A DNA stretch of 64,000 bases, taken from contig NZ_JAVDSB010000012.1 in assembly GCF_031455095.1 (NCBI RefSeq), positions 62,001-126,000 of the forward strand, read 5' to 3'. The notes below the pieces were generated by a model, which was not told where the DNA came from, did not search any database, and saw only the letters and a program-made list of their open reading frames with translations. Shown here in pieces: positions 43,064 through 52,066 of this stretch. How positions within the stretch are numbered: position 1 is the stretch's first letter; each line of letters starts with the position of its first letter. A program made the position numbers and the translations under genes. The DNA is from Paenibacillus_E qinlingensis_A (lineage in GTDB: Bacteria > Bacillota > Bacilli > Paenibacillales > NBRC-103111).

Positions 43064-44593
43064 ATGAAGACGTCTCTGCAAGTCCCTTTCCCCATGACGA
43101 CATCGCTGCAGGATAACGTCAAATGGCTTCAAGATCGATTAGGCAAAAGCTCAGATGTGTACTATCGACAACTAGAAATCGGCGTATATCCAGAAACGAA
43201 TAGCGTCGCTTTATTTTACATTGATGGGCTCGTTCAGAATGAGATTTTGAATGAACACGTGACCAAGCCACTCCTTAGCGCTCATGAGAATGCCTCCTAT
43301 TGGCAGCAGGATATCTGCTTCCATGATTTGTTGTGCCAGGCGATCACCATCAGTGAACTAACCTTGAGCAAGGAAGGAACGGCTGTACTCGCTGCCCTTC
43401 TAGGTGGCCATACCATCCTGATTGCGGATGGCTATGACGAGGTGATTATCGCAGGCACCGCGGGTTGGGAAACGAGAGCCATTGAAGAACCTCAAACACA
43501 AACCGTCGTCCGTGGCCCAAAGGAAAGCTTCACAGAGGATATTCGAACGAACACTTCTTTATTACGGAGAAAAATCAGATCTCCTGATCTTCGTTTTATT
43601 TCTTTACGCATCGGTCGGTATACGCAAACGGAGGTCATCATTGCCTACCTGGAGGGCATTGCTAATGAACGTGTCGTCACAGAAGCCACATCACGATTAG
43701 AGCGAATAGATGCGGACAGCATTCTAGAAAGTGGCTATATTGAAGAATATATCGAGGATGTAACGTACTCCCCTTTTCCAACGATTATGAACTCCGAACG
43801 CCCAGATGCTGTTGCTGCTGGCATTCTTGAAGGTCAGATCGCCATCCTCGTCGATGGAACGCCTTTTGTTTTACAAGCGCCTGTCACTTTTTTCAGTTTC
43901 ATTAAATCAAGTGAGGACTACTATCAGCGATTTGATATTGCAACATTTGTACGTGGCGTTCGCTATATCTCTTTTCTCGTCTCCATGCTGCTTCCAGCAC
44001 TTTATATCGCCATCACAACGTTTCATCAGGAAATGCTGCCAACGACCTTGCTCATTTCCTTGGCCGCACAACGCGAAGGCGTTCCTTTCCCGGCATTGTT
44101 AGAAGCATTGCTCATGGAAGTCACCTTTGAGGTACTTCGTGAAGCTGGTGTACGCATGCCGCGTGTTATTGGTTCCGCCATTTCGATTGTAGGAGCACTC
44201 GTGCTTGGGCAAGCGTCTGTACAAGCTGGATTAGTCTCCGCCGCCATGGTTATCATCGTTTCTTTTACGGCTATCTCGAACTTCGTAACGCCTGCACTCA
44301 ATATGGCTGTAGCTGCCCGATTAATTCGCTTTGGGCTCATGCTGCTCGCTGGCTCCTTCGGCTTATTTGGCATCCTGACCGGCTGCATGGCCATCTTGAT
44401 TCACCTAGCATCACTCCGTTCATTTGGCGTCCCTTATTTGACACCAGTCGCCCCACTCGCTGTTAGCCATATCAAAGATACGTTACTTCGAGTGCCGCGT
44501 TGGTTAACAGGCATACGTCCGTTTACGCGCTCGAACGCAACAAGAAATAAGCCCTATGATAAGCCTTCTCCACCTAAAAGAGATCGCTACTAA
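43064..44593 (+). CDS. Spore germination protein, GerA/GerAA family
   Basis: The A subunit of a nutrient germinant receptor in the spore inner membrane. A large N-terminal soluble domain (about residues 1-280) with the RTNTSLLRRKIRSP-type motif is followed by five or so membrane segments. The C-terminus is basic and cytoplasmic (RSNATRNKPYDKPSPPKRDR). GAGGAGG precedes the ATG. First gene of a gerA-gerC-gerB unit; expression is expected late in the forespore, although I could not identify a SigG promoter with confidence. Confidence 0.92.
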   Translation: MKTSLQVPFPMTTSLQDNVKWLQDRLGKSSDVYYRQLEIGVYPETNSVALFYIDGLVQNEILNEHVTKPLLSAHENASYWQQDICFHDLLCQAITISELTLSKEGTAVLAALLGGHTILIADGYDEVIIAGTAGWETRAIEEPQTQTVVRGPKESFTEDIRTNTSLLRRKIRSPDLRFISLRIGRYTQTEVIIAYLEGIANERVVTEATSRLERIDADSILESGYIEEYIEDVTYSPFPTIMNSERPDAVAAGILEGQIAILVDGTPFVLQAPVTFFSFIKSSEDYYQRFDIATFVRGVRYISFLVSMLLPALYIAITTFHQEMLPTTLLISLAAQREGVPFPALLEALLMEVTFEVLREAGVRMPRVIGSAISIVGALVLGQASVQAGLVSAAMVIIVSFTAISNFVTPALNMAVAARLIRFGLMLLAGSFGLFGILTGCMAILIHLASLRSFGVPYLTPVAPLAVSHIKDTLLRVPRWLTGIRPFTRSNATRNKPYDKPSPPKRDRY

Positions 44594-44617
44594 GACATTC
44601 TCGGGGAGGCTATCACC

Positions 44618-45850
44618 ATGAAACTGTATGGCAACAGTAGCATGCAGCGTCTAATGATCCTCAGTTTTTGCTGTTTACTACTCACCGGCTGTTGGGATCG
44701 CAAAGAATTGAACCAACTTGCTATTACTTCTGCGACCGCTTTAGATTGGGACGGCAAAGTTTGGACCATTTCGTATCAGGTCGTTATCCCGCAATCCATC
44801 GCCAATCCCAATACGGGCGGAAGCCCTGGGCAGCAGGCTCCTGTTATGGTGTTCTCCACAAGCGGCGGTTCCATTCGCGGTGCTGTCCAGCAATCCAGCT
44901 TAGAAATGCCAAGATCGCTATTTTTTGCTCACAATCGTGTGATTGTTATCGGAGAAGAGGCTGCCAAAGAAGGCATTTCCCAACTACTGGATGTCTATCT
45001 GCGCAATTCTGATTCACGCGAGACGGTGGGGATACTGATAACGAGTGGCGAAGGGCGAAAAATCCTGGAACAAATTGTCCCCTTAGAAAAAGTGCCCGGT
45101 GCCGCCATCAAAAACATGATTAGAAACGAAGATATGAATAGCTCCAATTTTAAACAGGTATCCATCTATCAAATGATGACGACTATCGCCAGTGATGCTC
45201 CCTATACGCTCGTTCCCGAAATCACCATTTCTGGAGAAGGTGAGAACAACACCATTGCTGCTCTCAAAAAAACCTCCTTCAGCAATAAGCTGAAGCTTGG
45301 CAGGATGGCTGTTTTCAAAAAAGATAAATTAGCCGGCTGGTTTACACCGAGTGAAGAATATGGCATAAGCTGGATTCGCAATACAATCAAAAGAACAACC
45401 TTGTATTTTGGATGTACCAAAGACAGTAGAGACATCAAAGCGGCAATTCGAATCGATCGTAATAAGACTAAAATGAAGTACATACGCTCCAGCACGGGAC
45501 GCTTAATTATGCATGTCGACGTAGATACCATGGGCACTATCAATGAGAATGCCTGTATGAATGATCTTACGCAGCCGAAGGAGTTACAAGCTTTTGAAGG
45601 GGTCGTAAGCGCCGAAATCACTCGTCTCATGACGGAAGCCTTTCAGAGCGCAGTCAAGAAAAATCTCGATGTATTTCACTTCGCAGATAAGATTCATAAG
45701 CATGACCCTACATTCTGGAAGCAAATTAAACCTGATTGGGATGAGCAATTTGCGAACCTGCAATTCGAGTCTGAGGTTAGGGTGAAAATAGCCAGAATCG
45801 GCATGAGTGGCCAATCATTCTCGAAAATGATCAAAGATCCCGGAGAGTGA
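44618..45850 (+). CDS. Spore germination lipoprotein, Ger(x)C family
   Basis: The C subunit of the germinant receptor, a membrane-anchored lipoprotein. The signal peptide ends in the lipobox LLTGC (Cys near residue 25), followed at once by the family hallmark WDRKELNQLA. The rest is the three-domain Ger(x)C fold (410 residues). GGGGAGG precedes the ATG, 24 bases after the GerA stop. The receptor needs all three subunits, and all are encoded here in the order A-C-B. Confidence 0.93.
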   Translation: MKLYGNSSMQRLMILSFCCLLLTGCWDRKELNQLAITSATALDWDGKVWTISYQVVIPQSIANPNTGGSPGQQAPVMVFSTSGGSIRGAVQQSSLEMPRSLFFAHNRVIVIGEEAAKEGISQLLDVYLRNSDSRETVGILITSGEGRKILEQIVPLEKVPGAAIKNMIRNEDMNSSNFKQVSIYQMMTTIASDAPYTLVPEITISGEGENNTIAALKKTSFSNKLKLGRMAVFKKDKLAGWFTPSEEYGISWIRNTIKRTTLYFGCTKDSRDIKAAIRIDRNKTKMKYIRSSTGRLIMHVDVDTMGTINENACMNDLTQPKELQAFEGVVSAEITRLMTEAFQSAVKKNLDVFHFADKIHKHDPTFWKQIKPDWDEQFANLQFESEVRVKIARIGMSGQSFSKMIKDPGE

Positions 45851-45880
45851 GCCACTAGCAGAGAAAGGAGGCCGAAGGAC

Positions 45881-46984
45881 ATCGAAGATCGCATTACGAA
45901 CTATCAACTCGTCGTTATGATTATCCTATTTGAAATCGGGAGCACCCCGCTATTCGCATTAGGCAGTAGTGCAAAACAAGACTCCTGGATCGCTATGCTT
46001 GCTGCAGCTCTCTTTGGATTTCTCTTACTGCTCATGTTTGTCACGATTCAACGACGCGCACCGGATCAAGACATCATCGGACTTCTTCGGCTCTGCTTCG
46101 GAAAAATGGCTGGAACCATCATCGGCATTTCCTTTGCCATTTATTTTGCCTATGAATCCATGAGGAACGTCCGTGATTTCGGAGAAATCTCGAACTTAAC
46201 CTTGCTGAACACAACACCTAAATACATAACGATGATGATCATTCTGCTATTAGCTTCTTATGCCATTCTCATGGGTGTGGATACGCTGTTCCGCGTGACC
46301 GAAGCGCTGCTTCCCTTATTGGCTATCTCCTATGGCTTGCTTATTTTCTTGATTAGTATCGCTCATCTCATTCATCTAGATCACTTACTGCCCGTCCTGG
46401 AAAATGGCTTTAAACCCGTCCTTCATGCCGCTTTTCCTGATATGGTCTCTTTCCCTTTCGGGCAAACCATCATCTTCTTCATGGTATGGCACATGCTGCC
46501 TGAGCAAGGAAAAGTGAAGAAGCTAAGTCTTACGGCTTACACCATCGTCTCCCTCTTCTTGATATTGATGAATGTCATCAATATCACGGTACTCGGCACC
46601 ACACTTGCTGCCAACAGCACGTTGCCCTTTTTGCAAACGGTACAGCTCATTGAAGTTGGCGATATCTTCGAGCGACTGGATGTACTCGTCACCCTCCTGC
46701 TCTTCCTTGGCTTGTTCGTCAAAATGACAACGTTCTTCTGGGGTGCTGTTTATGCCTTCGCACATATTTTCCCCTCACTTCGAAAAGCCACCTGGCTTGT
46801 CATCGTGGGTAGTCTTATCTTCATCTCCTCCTTCTTCGAACCCAACTATACCATCCACGTATGGCTCGGACTTAGAATCAGTGTGAAGCTCTACCCCCTG
46901 TTCCAGGTTGTCATTCCAACCCTCATGTTTATCGTGATGCTCTTTCGGAAAATCCAAACTCCACAAGCTACATCTGACGCATGA
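45881..46984 (+). CDS. Spore germination permease, GerAB/APC-like family, probable ATC start
   Basis: The B subunit of the germinant receptor, a ten-span permease of the APC-like GerAB family that binds the germinant. The protein reads IEDRITNYQLVVMIILFEIGSTPLFALG from an ATC at 45881. A perfect GAAAGGAGG ends eight bases before that ATC, and the family starts at this place. The first ATG (45917) lies inside membrane span 1 and has no ribosome binding site. The gene therefore either uses the rare AUC start or has lost its ATG by a point change. Otherwise the length (about 367 residues) and spans are normal. Confidence 0.88.
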   Translation: MEDRITNYQLVVMIILFEIGSTPLFALGSSAKQDSWIAMLAAALFGFLLLLMFVTIQRRAPDQDIIGLLRLCFGKMAGTIIGISFAIYFAYESMRNVRDFGEISNLTLLNTTPKYITMMIILLLASYAILMGVDTLFRVTEALLPLLAISYGLLIFLISIAHLIHLDHLLPVLENGFKPVLHAAFPDMVSFPFGQTIIFFMVWHMLPEQGKVKKLSLTAYTIVSLFLILMNVINITVLGTTLAANSTLPFLQTVQLIEVGDIFERLDVLVTLLLFLGLFVKMTTFFWGAVYAFAHIFPSLRKATWLVIVGSLIFISSFFEPNYTIHVWLGLRISVKLYPLFQVVIPTLMFIVMLFRKIQTPQATSDA

Positions 46985-47025
46985 CGTAAAAAAGAGCCTG
47001 CCCCCTAATGGGGACAAGCTCTTTG
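46985..47025. terminator. Terminator between gerB and rplT
   Basis: AAAGAGC...CCCC / GGGG...GCTCTTT. The A-run on its left gives a good T-run for rplT on the minus strand. Confidence 0.85.
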
Positions 47026-47039
47026 GCGTATCGCATCGC

Positions 47040-47399
47040 TTACGCGTTTACTTTCGCTTTTGCAGCTGTTGCCAAATCGTTGAACGCTTTGGAATCATTC
47101 ACAGCTAGGTCAGCCAAGATTTTACGGTTAACTTCTATACCAGCCAATTTCAAACCGTGCATCAATTTGCTGTAGCTCAAGCCATTTTGACGAGCACCTG
47201 CATTGATACGAGTAATCCAAAGTCTACGGAAGTTACGTTTTGTTTGACGACGGTCACGGTATGCATATACCAATGACTTCATTACTTGCTCTTTAGCTGT
47301 TTTAAATAAACGGTGTTTGGAACCGAAATAACCTTTTGCTAATTTCAAAATTTTCTTACGACGGTGAGCGCGAATAAATCCGCCCTTGACTCTTGCCAT
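47040..47399 (-). CDS. rplT: 50S ribosomal protein L20
   Basis: A 119-residue basic ribosomal protein needed for early large-subunit assembly and, in Bacillales, a repressor of its own operon through the leader RNA. RVKGGFIRAHRRKKILKLAKGY and the RRQTKRNFRRLWI stretch are diagnostic. AGGAGG precedes the ATG. Last gene of infC-rpmI-rplT. Confidence 0.98.
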   Translation of the reverse strand: MARVKGGFIRAHRRKKILKLAKGYFGSKHRLFKTAKEQVMKSLVYAYRDRRQTKRNFRRLWITRINAGARQNGLSYSKLMHGLKLAGIEVNRKILADLAVNDSKAFNDLATAAKAKVNA

Positions 47400-47455
47400 T
47401 GTGAACTACCTCCTGGGATATATAAATGATGTTCCGTGTTTAAGCTAAGTAACGA

Positions 47456-47659
47456 TTAACCTTTGATAAGGGACAATTGTTGTTGCAGACGACGTACATC
47501 GCCAGGAGCCATTACTGGGTTCGTGGACAATACGCGTTTTTGCTTGGATGATTTACCAGAAAGCAAGTGGTTCTTACCTTGTTTGTATCTCATCACTTTG
47601 CCTGTGCCAGTGATTTTGAAACGGCCTTTCAGGCTACTGTGTGTTTTCATTTTCGGCAT
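47456..47659 (-). CDS. rpmI: 50S ribosomal protein L35
   Basis: A 67-residue basic protein (MPKMKTHSSLKGRFKITGTGK, KQKRVLS). Normal length for the family. TTAGGAGG precedes the ATG. It lies between infC and rplT in the conserved order. Confidence 0.98.
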   Translation of the reverse strand: MPKMKTHSSLKGRFKITGTGKVMRYKQGKNHLLSGKSSKQKRVLSTNPVMAPGDVRRLQQQLSLIKG

Positions 47660-47690
47660 GTTGTTGTTCCTCCTAATTTAGTATACTCGC

Positions 47691-48206
47691 CTAAGTTGTC
47701 GCTTTTGGCGTTAAGATCATGATCATGCTTCTTCCCTCAAGCTTAGGAGCACGCTCCTGCGAGGAGATTTCAGCAGTTTCTGTAGCAAGGCGCTCAAGCA
47801 CTTTGCGACCAATCTCCGAGTGCGCAATTTCACGACCACGGAAACGAACGCTGGCTTTCACTTTATCGCCTTCGCCAAGAAACTTAACTGCGTTGCGAAG
47901 CTTCGTTTGGAAGTCATGTTCATCGATCGTCGCGCTTAGGCGAATCTCTTTGATATCCACAATCTTCTGGTTCTTACGAGCTTCTTTTTCTTTCTTTTGC
48001 GTTTCATAACGGAACTTGCCGTAATCCATAATGCGGCAGACAGGCGGCTTCGCCGTCGGTGCAACGTTTACTAAATCAAGGTTCGCGTCAAGTGCAATTT
48101 GAAGAGCTTCGCGAATTGGTGTAATACCAAGTTGTTCTCCGTCCGCCCCAATAAGGCGTACTTCCTTCACACGAATCTCGTCATTAATCATATGGTCTTT
48201 GCTAAT
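47691..48206 (-). CDS. infC: Translation initiation factor IF-3, AUU start
   Basis: IF-3 binds the 30S subunit and checks the start codon. The N-domain reads MINDEIRVKEVRLIGADGEQLG and the C-domain ends RPRGREIAHSEIG-like. The start is an ATT at 48204-48206 (ISKDHMINDE), with GGAGGTGG six bases upstream. An AUU start is the known hallmark of infC and lets IF-3 control its own synthesis. A longer frame extending further upstream would run into the leader hairpins and is not real. 171 residues is the family length. Confidence 0.95.
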   Translation of the reverse strand: MSKDHMINDEIRVKEVRLIGADGEQLGITPIREALQIALDANLDLVNVAPTAKPPVCRIMDYGKFRYETQKKEKEARKNQKIVDIKEIRLSATIDEHDFQTKLRNAVKFLGEGDKVKASVRFRGREIAHSEIGRKVLERLATETAEISSQERAPKLEGRSMIMILTPKATT

Positions 48207-48390
48207 TGTGTTCCACCTCCATAAAGTATGTAACTCTCTTCCAAATATAAAAAAGATGCGGGCACAGTGGGCCCACATCTTCATCAATAACAGGTCTATA
48301 ACAAACCTATTGAATGTACATGATGATTCATTCAGACCAGCCAACATTACGTTAGTCAGGTGAGAAGCGGGCGCTTCTGCTTTACTCGAA
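48207..48390 (-). promoter_or_regulatory. infC-rpmI-rplT leader with attenuator (L20-type leader)
   Basis: The leader carries a GAAGCG/GCTTC hairpin near its start and, 40-85 bases before the AUU, the hairpin AAGATGtGGGC / GCCCgCATCTT followed by T6 (48250-48287), an intrinsic attenuator. In Bacillales this leader is controlled by L20. Position and structure match that arrangement; binding is inferred. Confidence 0.75.
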
Positions 48391-48392
48391 AT

Positions 48393-48421
48393 ATAATATC
48401 ATCTCATTCTAGAAAAGTCAA
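48393..48421 (-). promoter_or_regulatory. Sigma-A promoter of the infC operon
   Basis: TTGACT (48416-48421), exactly 17 bases, then TATTAT (48393-48398) on the minus strand. The -35 box overlaps the stop codon of the upstream glycosyltransferase gene (48418-48420). Confidence 0.82.
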
Positions 48422-49653
48422 CTCACTTGTTTACTTTTCATTTCATCCAACCGAATGACACGCGTATGTTCTGTGTGGCTCCATTGTTTGTTGTTTTGCG
48501 TGAAGAACGCATAGAACGTAATTGGCCACCAAGACAGCATGAAAATCGGGTAAAGCAACAAGTACTTGTAAGTCTTCTTATTAGCTTTCTCAATCAACAT
48601 CGCCATCGGAAGCAGCACATAGATCGCCAAGCTGATTGAATTAATCAGCACAGGGTTGACATGAACCAGCGCTGAATTAGCTGTGCCATGATCAGTCATG
48701 GATTGAATCCACAGCATAACCGTTAGAATGGCACCGAAGAAGAAATTGTATACATTCGCGGAATAGATCGCCGCGTCAATCTTCACCCAGCTCCCCGTCT
48801 TAATGCCTTGCCATAGCAATGGGAAGAAGAAGCGCTTCGCCACTTCAAAGTGACCTTGCATCCAACGCAGACGTTGCTTTGCAGAAGCACTAAAGGATAA
48901 CGGCTTTTCATCATAGACACGTGTTTCGTAGTTATACGTAGGTTTAATCCCCATTTGCACACACATCATGGAGAATTCAAGATCCTCAACCAAGCTTGTT
49001 GCCCGCCAACCAACTTGCTTTAACAAAGCGGAGTCAAAGCACATGCCCGTGCCGCCAAGATAATTGGCAAGCCCTAGATTGGAACGCGGCGTTTGGACAA
49101 AACGGTTCGCATAGAAGAACGAAATCGCAAACGAACCTGTGATCCATGAATCATTCGGATTCTTCGTATCTAGATAAGCTTGAATAACGCGGGAACCTGA
49201 ACAGAGATCGTTATTCATGTGAATCAGATAATCCGGGCTAACAAGGTTATCCGCATCGAACATGACGATACCATCATACTGGCGCTCACGTTTCCATAAC
49301 TCTTTGAGCATCCATTCAATCGCATACCCTTTCCCTCTCAGGTTCGGGTTGTGGCGTTCCATCGCATACACACCATGGTGGCGAGCAATGTCAGCCGTGT
49401 TGTCTGTACAGTTGTCACAGATCACGAAAATGTCATATAACTCTCTCGGGTAATCCAAGGTCTTCAAATTCTCAATCAAGGCCCCAACAACTTGTTCCTC
49501 ATTATGAGCGGCAACCAATACAGCAAACGATTTCTGCGGAGCATACATTTTTTTGTTTTTGGGACGATACCAACCAAAAAACGTTAAAAACAACTGATAC
49601 GCACCGATCAAAGCCAAAAAGACCTGAACGGAAAGCATAATCTTGTCTAGCAT
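48418..49653 (-). CDS. Family 2 glycosyltransferase, membrane protein
   Basis: A processive-type GT2 enzyme of 411 residues. An N-terminal membrane span (about 5-27) precedes the catalytic domain: VLVAAHNEEQVV, the DxD in MFDADNLVS, the acceptor ED in SLVEDLEFS, and the RLRWMQG (Q/RxxRW) motif of processive synthases. Three or four further spans follow at the C-terminus. It probably adds hexoses to an envelope polymer or lipid. GGGGGA precedes the ATG. The gene has no terminator of its own visible before infC and seems to feed into that operon. Confidence 0.88.
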   Translation of the reverse strand: MLDKIMLSVQVFLALIGAYQLFLTFFGWYRPKNKKMYAPQKSFAVLVAAHNEEQVVGALIENLKTLDYPRELYDIFVICDNCTDNTADIARHHGVYAMERHNPNLRGKGYAIEWMLKELWKRERQYDGIVMFDADNLVSPDYLIHMNNDLCSGSRVIQAYLDTKNPNDSWITGSFAISFFYANRFVQTPRSNLGLANYLGGTGMCFDSALLKQVGWRATSLVEDLEFSMMCVQMGIKPTYNYETRVYDEKPLSFSASAKQRLRWMQGHFEVAKRFFFPLLWQGIKTGSWVKIDAAIYSANVYNFFFGAILTVMLWIQSMTDHGTANSALVHVNPVLINSISLAIYVLLPMAMLIEKANKKTYKYLLLYPIFMLSWWPITFYAFFTQNNKQWSHTEHTRVIRLDEMKSKQVS

Positions 49654-50341
49654 GAAGCAAAGTCCCCCTTTTTTTTGTGCACGTCAGCTATCTTTTTGTA
49701 TGCTTAGTGCTTTTATGTACAGGTCATTCATGTTAACAATCTAAACGTGAAACAATCGTTCTTGATTTTCCTCTCTTTCCCCCCGTTTGTCAAAGTCTGC
49801 AAACTACGAAAAAGCGTCAGTTCTTTGAAATTTAGGAGGTTTGCATACAGGGAATAGAGCATGCGCTCTAAATCAGGTCAAAAATGTCTTGTTTTCATCG
49901 TTTTTCATTTATTGTGTACCAAAAGTTCACCATTTAGACGAACACTAGCTTTTCTAAGTGGCAACGTCATTATTATAAGTCAATCAACAGAACGCTGACA
50001 ACTTTTGCTTAAATAACCTGTTAATGGATAGTGATTTCCACCATAACAACATTCGTATATCAAAGCCCAAAAGAGTCCGTCGTTCACAAGAAGGACAAAT
50101 CATGCGTAACACAAGCGGGATAACCGCTCCAAATAAAGGGAACAATTACTGGACATCCTGCGGAAAATGTGCGGACTCGGGCCCTAAGCTATTTGTCATC
50201 CTAGCATAGAAATGTTAACGCCAGATTAGTGCAACATTAAATTCCACGCAGGAATATTTATCAGTCCGTTAATCTTCCTCTAATAAATCCTTCGTACAAT
50301 AGAGATAGAGAGAAATTCAAATGAGAAGGAGGCGGTTGCGC
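49654..50341. other. Gene-free stretch between glycosyltransferase and PAP2 genes
   Basis: No supported gene. An open frame at 50024-50209 lacks a ribosome binding site and family resemblance. The end of the stretch carries the ribosome binding site GAAGGAGG of the PAP2 gene. I see no riboswitch that I can name. The stretch probably holds the two divergent promoters. Confidence 0.55.
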
Positions 50342-50872
50342 ATGAATAGTAAAGTTGTCCTTTGGCTGCAACATCATGAAACACGTCTATTTCACTTCGT
50401 TAACCAACGAATTCAACATCATTTCCTCGATCATTTTTTTACGAGAATCACACATTTAGGCGGTGCCACAGCTGCTATTATGGTCTCGCTCTGCTTGGCA
50501 TGTTTTGGTCAAGGTTCGTTGCGTTTAGCGGGTCTTCAAGCACTGATTGCTTTGACAGCCAGTCATATTCCCGTTGCGATTATGAAAAAAAAATACCCTA
50601 GACTACGTCCTTATCTTGTTCATCCACAAGCCATAACCCATAGAAATCCTCTAACCGATCATTCCTTTCCCTCTGGACATACCACGGCTATCTTCTCTGT
50701 TATTGTTCCTTTCGTATATGCCATACCCGTGCTAGGACTCATCCTGATCCCGCTTGCAGGTTTCGTTGGTCTTTCACGGATTTACTTGGGACTTCACTAT
50801 CCATCCGATTGTATCGTAGGCTGCTTGTTAGGAACGACGGCATCGCTACTAACAGTCGCATTTTGGGGGTAA
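50342..50872 (+). CDS. PAP2 family membrane phosphatase
   Basis: A membrane phosphatase, probably acting on phosphatidic acid or undecaprenyl pyrophosphate. All three motifs are present: KKKYPRLRP (motif 1), PSGHT (motif 2), and SRIYLGLHYPSD (motif 3). It has five or so membrane spans and 176 residues. The ATG at 50342 lies nine bases after GGAGG; a frame extending seven codons upstream overlaps the site. It lies three bases before the glycosyltransferase gene and is co-transcribed with it. Confidence 0.9.
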   Translation: MNSKVVLWLQHHETRLFHFVNQRIQHHFLDHFFTRITHLGGATAAIMVSLCLACFGQGSLRLAGLQALIALTASHIPVAIMKKKYPRLRPYLVHPQAITHRNPLTDHSFPSGHTTAIFSVIVPFVYAIPVLGLILIPLAGFVGLSRIYLGLHYPSDCIVGCLLGTTASLLTVAFWG

Positions 50873-50875
50873 TTC

Positions 50876-52006
50876 ATGGCACAACCATTCTCGCAAAAAA
50901 GAAGAGTTCTCATCCTTTCCGAAGGTTTTGGTGCCGGTCATACACAAGCCGCTTTCGCATTAGCCAGCAGCTTAGAACAGCGATGTTCGTCGATCGAGAC
51001 ACGTGTCGTTGAGCTCGGATCCTTCTTCCATCCCATGTTGGCTTCTTGGGTTTTCAGTGCTTACAAGAAAACAATCTCGAAACAACCGAAATTATATGGT
51101 CGCTTATACCGTTCACAATATCAAAAATCACTTAATCCGCTGACTCAGCTTGCACTTCATCGCATTTTCTACGCACAAACGGCAGCTATGATTCGCCACT
51201 GGGCGCCGCAAGCCATTGTATGTACGCATCCTTTTCCAAGTGCTGTCGTTTCGCGGTTAAAAAGAGCAGGCTTACACATTCCCCTATGCACAGTCATCAC
51301 GGACTACGATGTGCATGGGACCTGGATCAGCCGAGAGGTTAATAAATACATGGTGTCTTCCGAGGATGTGAAGGATAAGCTCATCGTGCATGGCATCGCG
51401 GCTGCACATGTCGAAATAACAGGAATCCCCGTGCATCCCAGCTTCCGAGAAGCGCACGATCGAACGTTGATTCGACAACAGTTCGAGCTCTCTTCCTTGC
51501 CAACCGTATTGGTCATGGGCGGTGGTTGGGGCTTGATCGGCGGAGATTCTTTAAGTGAGCATTTGCTTGCCTGGCGAGATCAGATTCAATTTATTTTCTG
51601 CTTAGGGCATAATGATAAAGCCATTTCCAAACTAGCCGCTGATCCGCGGTATCAACATCCAAATATCCACTTGCTCGGATTTACGCAAGAGATAGGCAAA
51701 TTAATGGAAGTGTCCGACTTGCTCGTTACCAAGCCCGGCGGGATGACATGCTCCGAAGGACTTGCCAAGTCAATTCCTATGTTATTTTATGATCCGTTGC
51801 CAGGCCAAGAAGAAGAAAACGTCCAGTTTTTCACCCGACATGGCTTTGGGGAATCCATCCAATCGGCAGCTACAATCTCTCATTGGTTGTCCATGCTGGT
51901 TAGCCGCTATGCAGATGTGCAAGCCAAACGCTTATCCAATCAACATAAAAAGAGTCACCTGCCTGCCGGGGATGGATCCGAAGTCATTCTCGCGCTTTTA
52001 GGATGA
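50876..52006 (+). CDS. MGDG-synthase/UgtP-like glycosyltransferase
   Basis: A GT28 glycosyltransferase (376 residues) of the diacylglycerol glucosyltransferase kind, membrane-associated on the cytoplasmic face. ILSEGFGAGHTQAA is the MGDG-synthase N-terminal motif; TDYDVHGTWIS and the UDP-binding TKPGGMTCSEGLA with PMLFYDPLPGQEEEN at the C-domain are the MurG-like part. A product of the PAP2 enzyme upstream (diacylglycerol) would be its natural acceptor. The stretch is compact with the PAP2 gene (three-base gap). Confidence 0.88.
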   Translation: MAQPFSQKRRVLILSEGFGAGHTQAAFALASSLEQRCSSIETRVVELGSFFHPMLASWVFSAYKKTISKQPKLYGRLYRSQYQKSLNPLTQLALHRIFYAQTAAMIRHWAPQAIVCTHPFPSAVVSRLKRAGLHIPLCTVITDYDVHGTWISREVNKYMVSSEDVKDKLIVHGIAAAHVEITGIPVHPSFREAHDRTLIRQQFELSSLPTVLVMGGGWGLIGGDSLSEHLLAWRDQIQFIFCLGHNDKAISKLAADPRYQHPNIHLLGFTQEIGKLMEVSDLLVTKPGGMTCSEGLAKSIPMLFYDPLPGQEEENVQFFTRHGFGESIQSAATISHWLSMLVSRYADVQAKRLSNQHKKSHLPAGDGSEVILALLG

Positions 52007-52061
52007 AAAAAAAAAACAGACTATCTTGGTTGCACATTGGCAACATCGATTAGTCTGTTTT
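52007..52061. terminator. Bidirectional terminator between the GT28 gene and trmB
   Basis: AAAACAGACTA...GGTTGC / GCAAC...TAGTCTGTTTT, with an A-run on the left and Ts on the right. Confidence 0.88.
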
Positions 52062-52066
52062 GCTGT

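Noticed and set aside
50024..50209. A 61-codon frame in the gap before the PAP2 gene
   Set aside because: No ribosome binding site, poor start context, no family resemblance.
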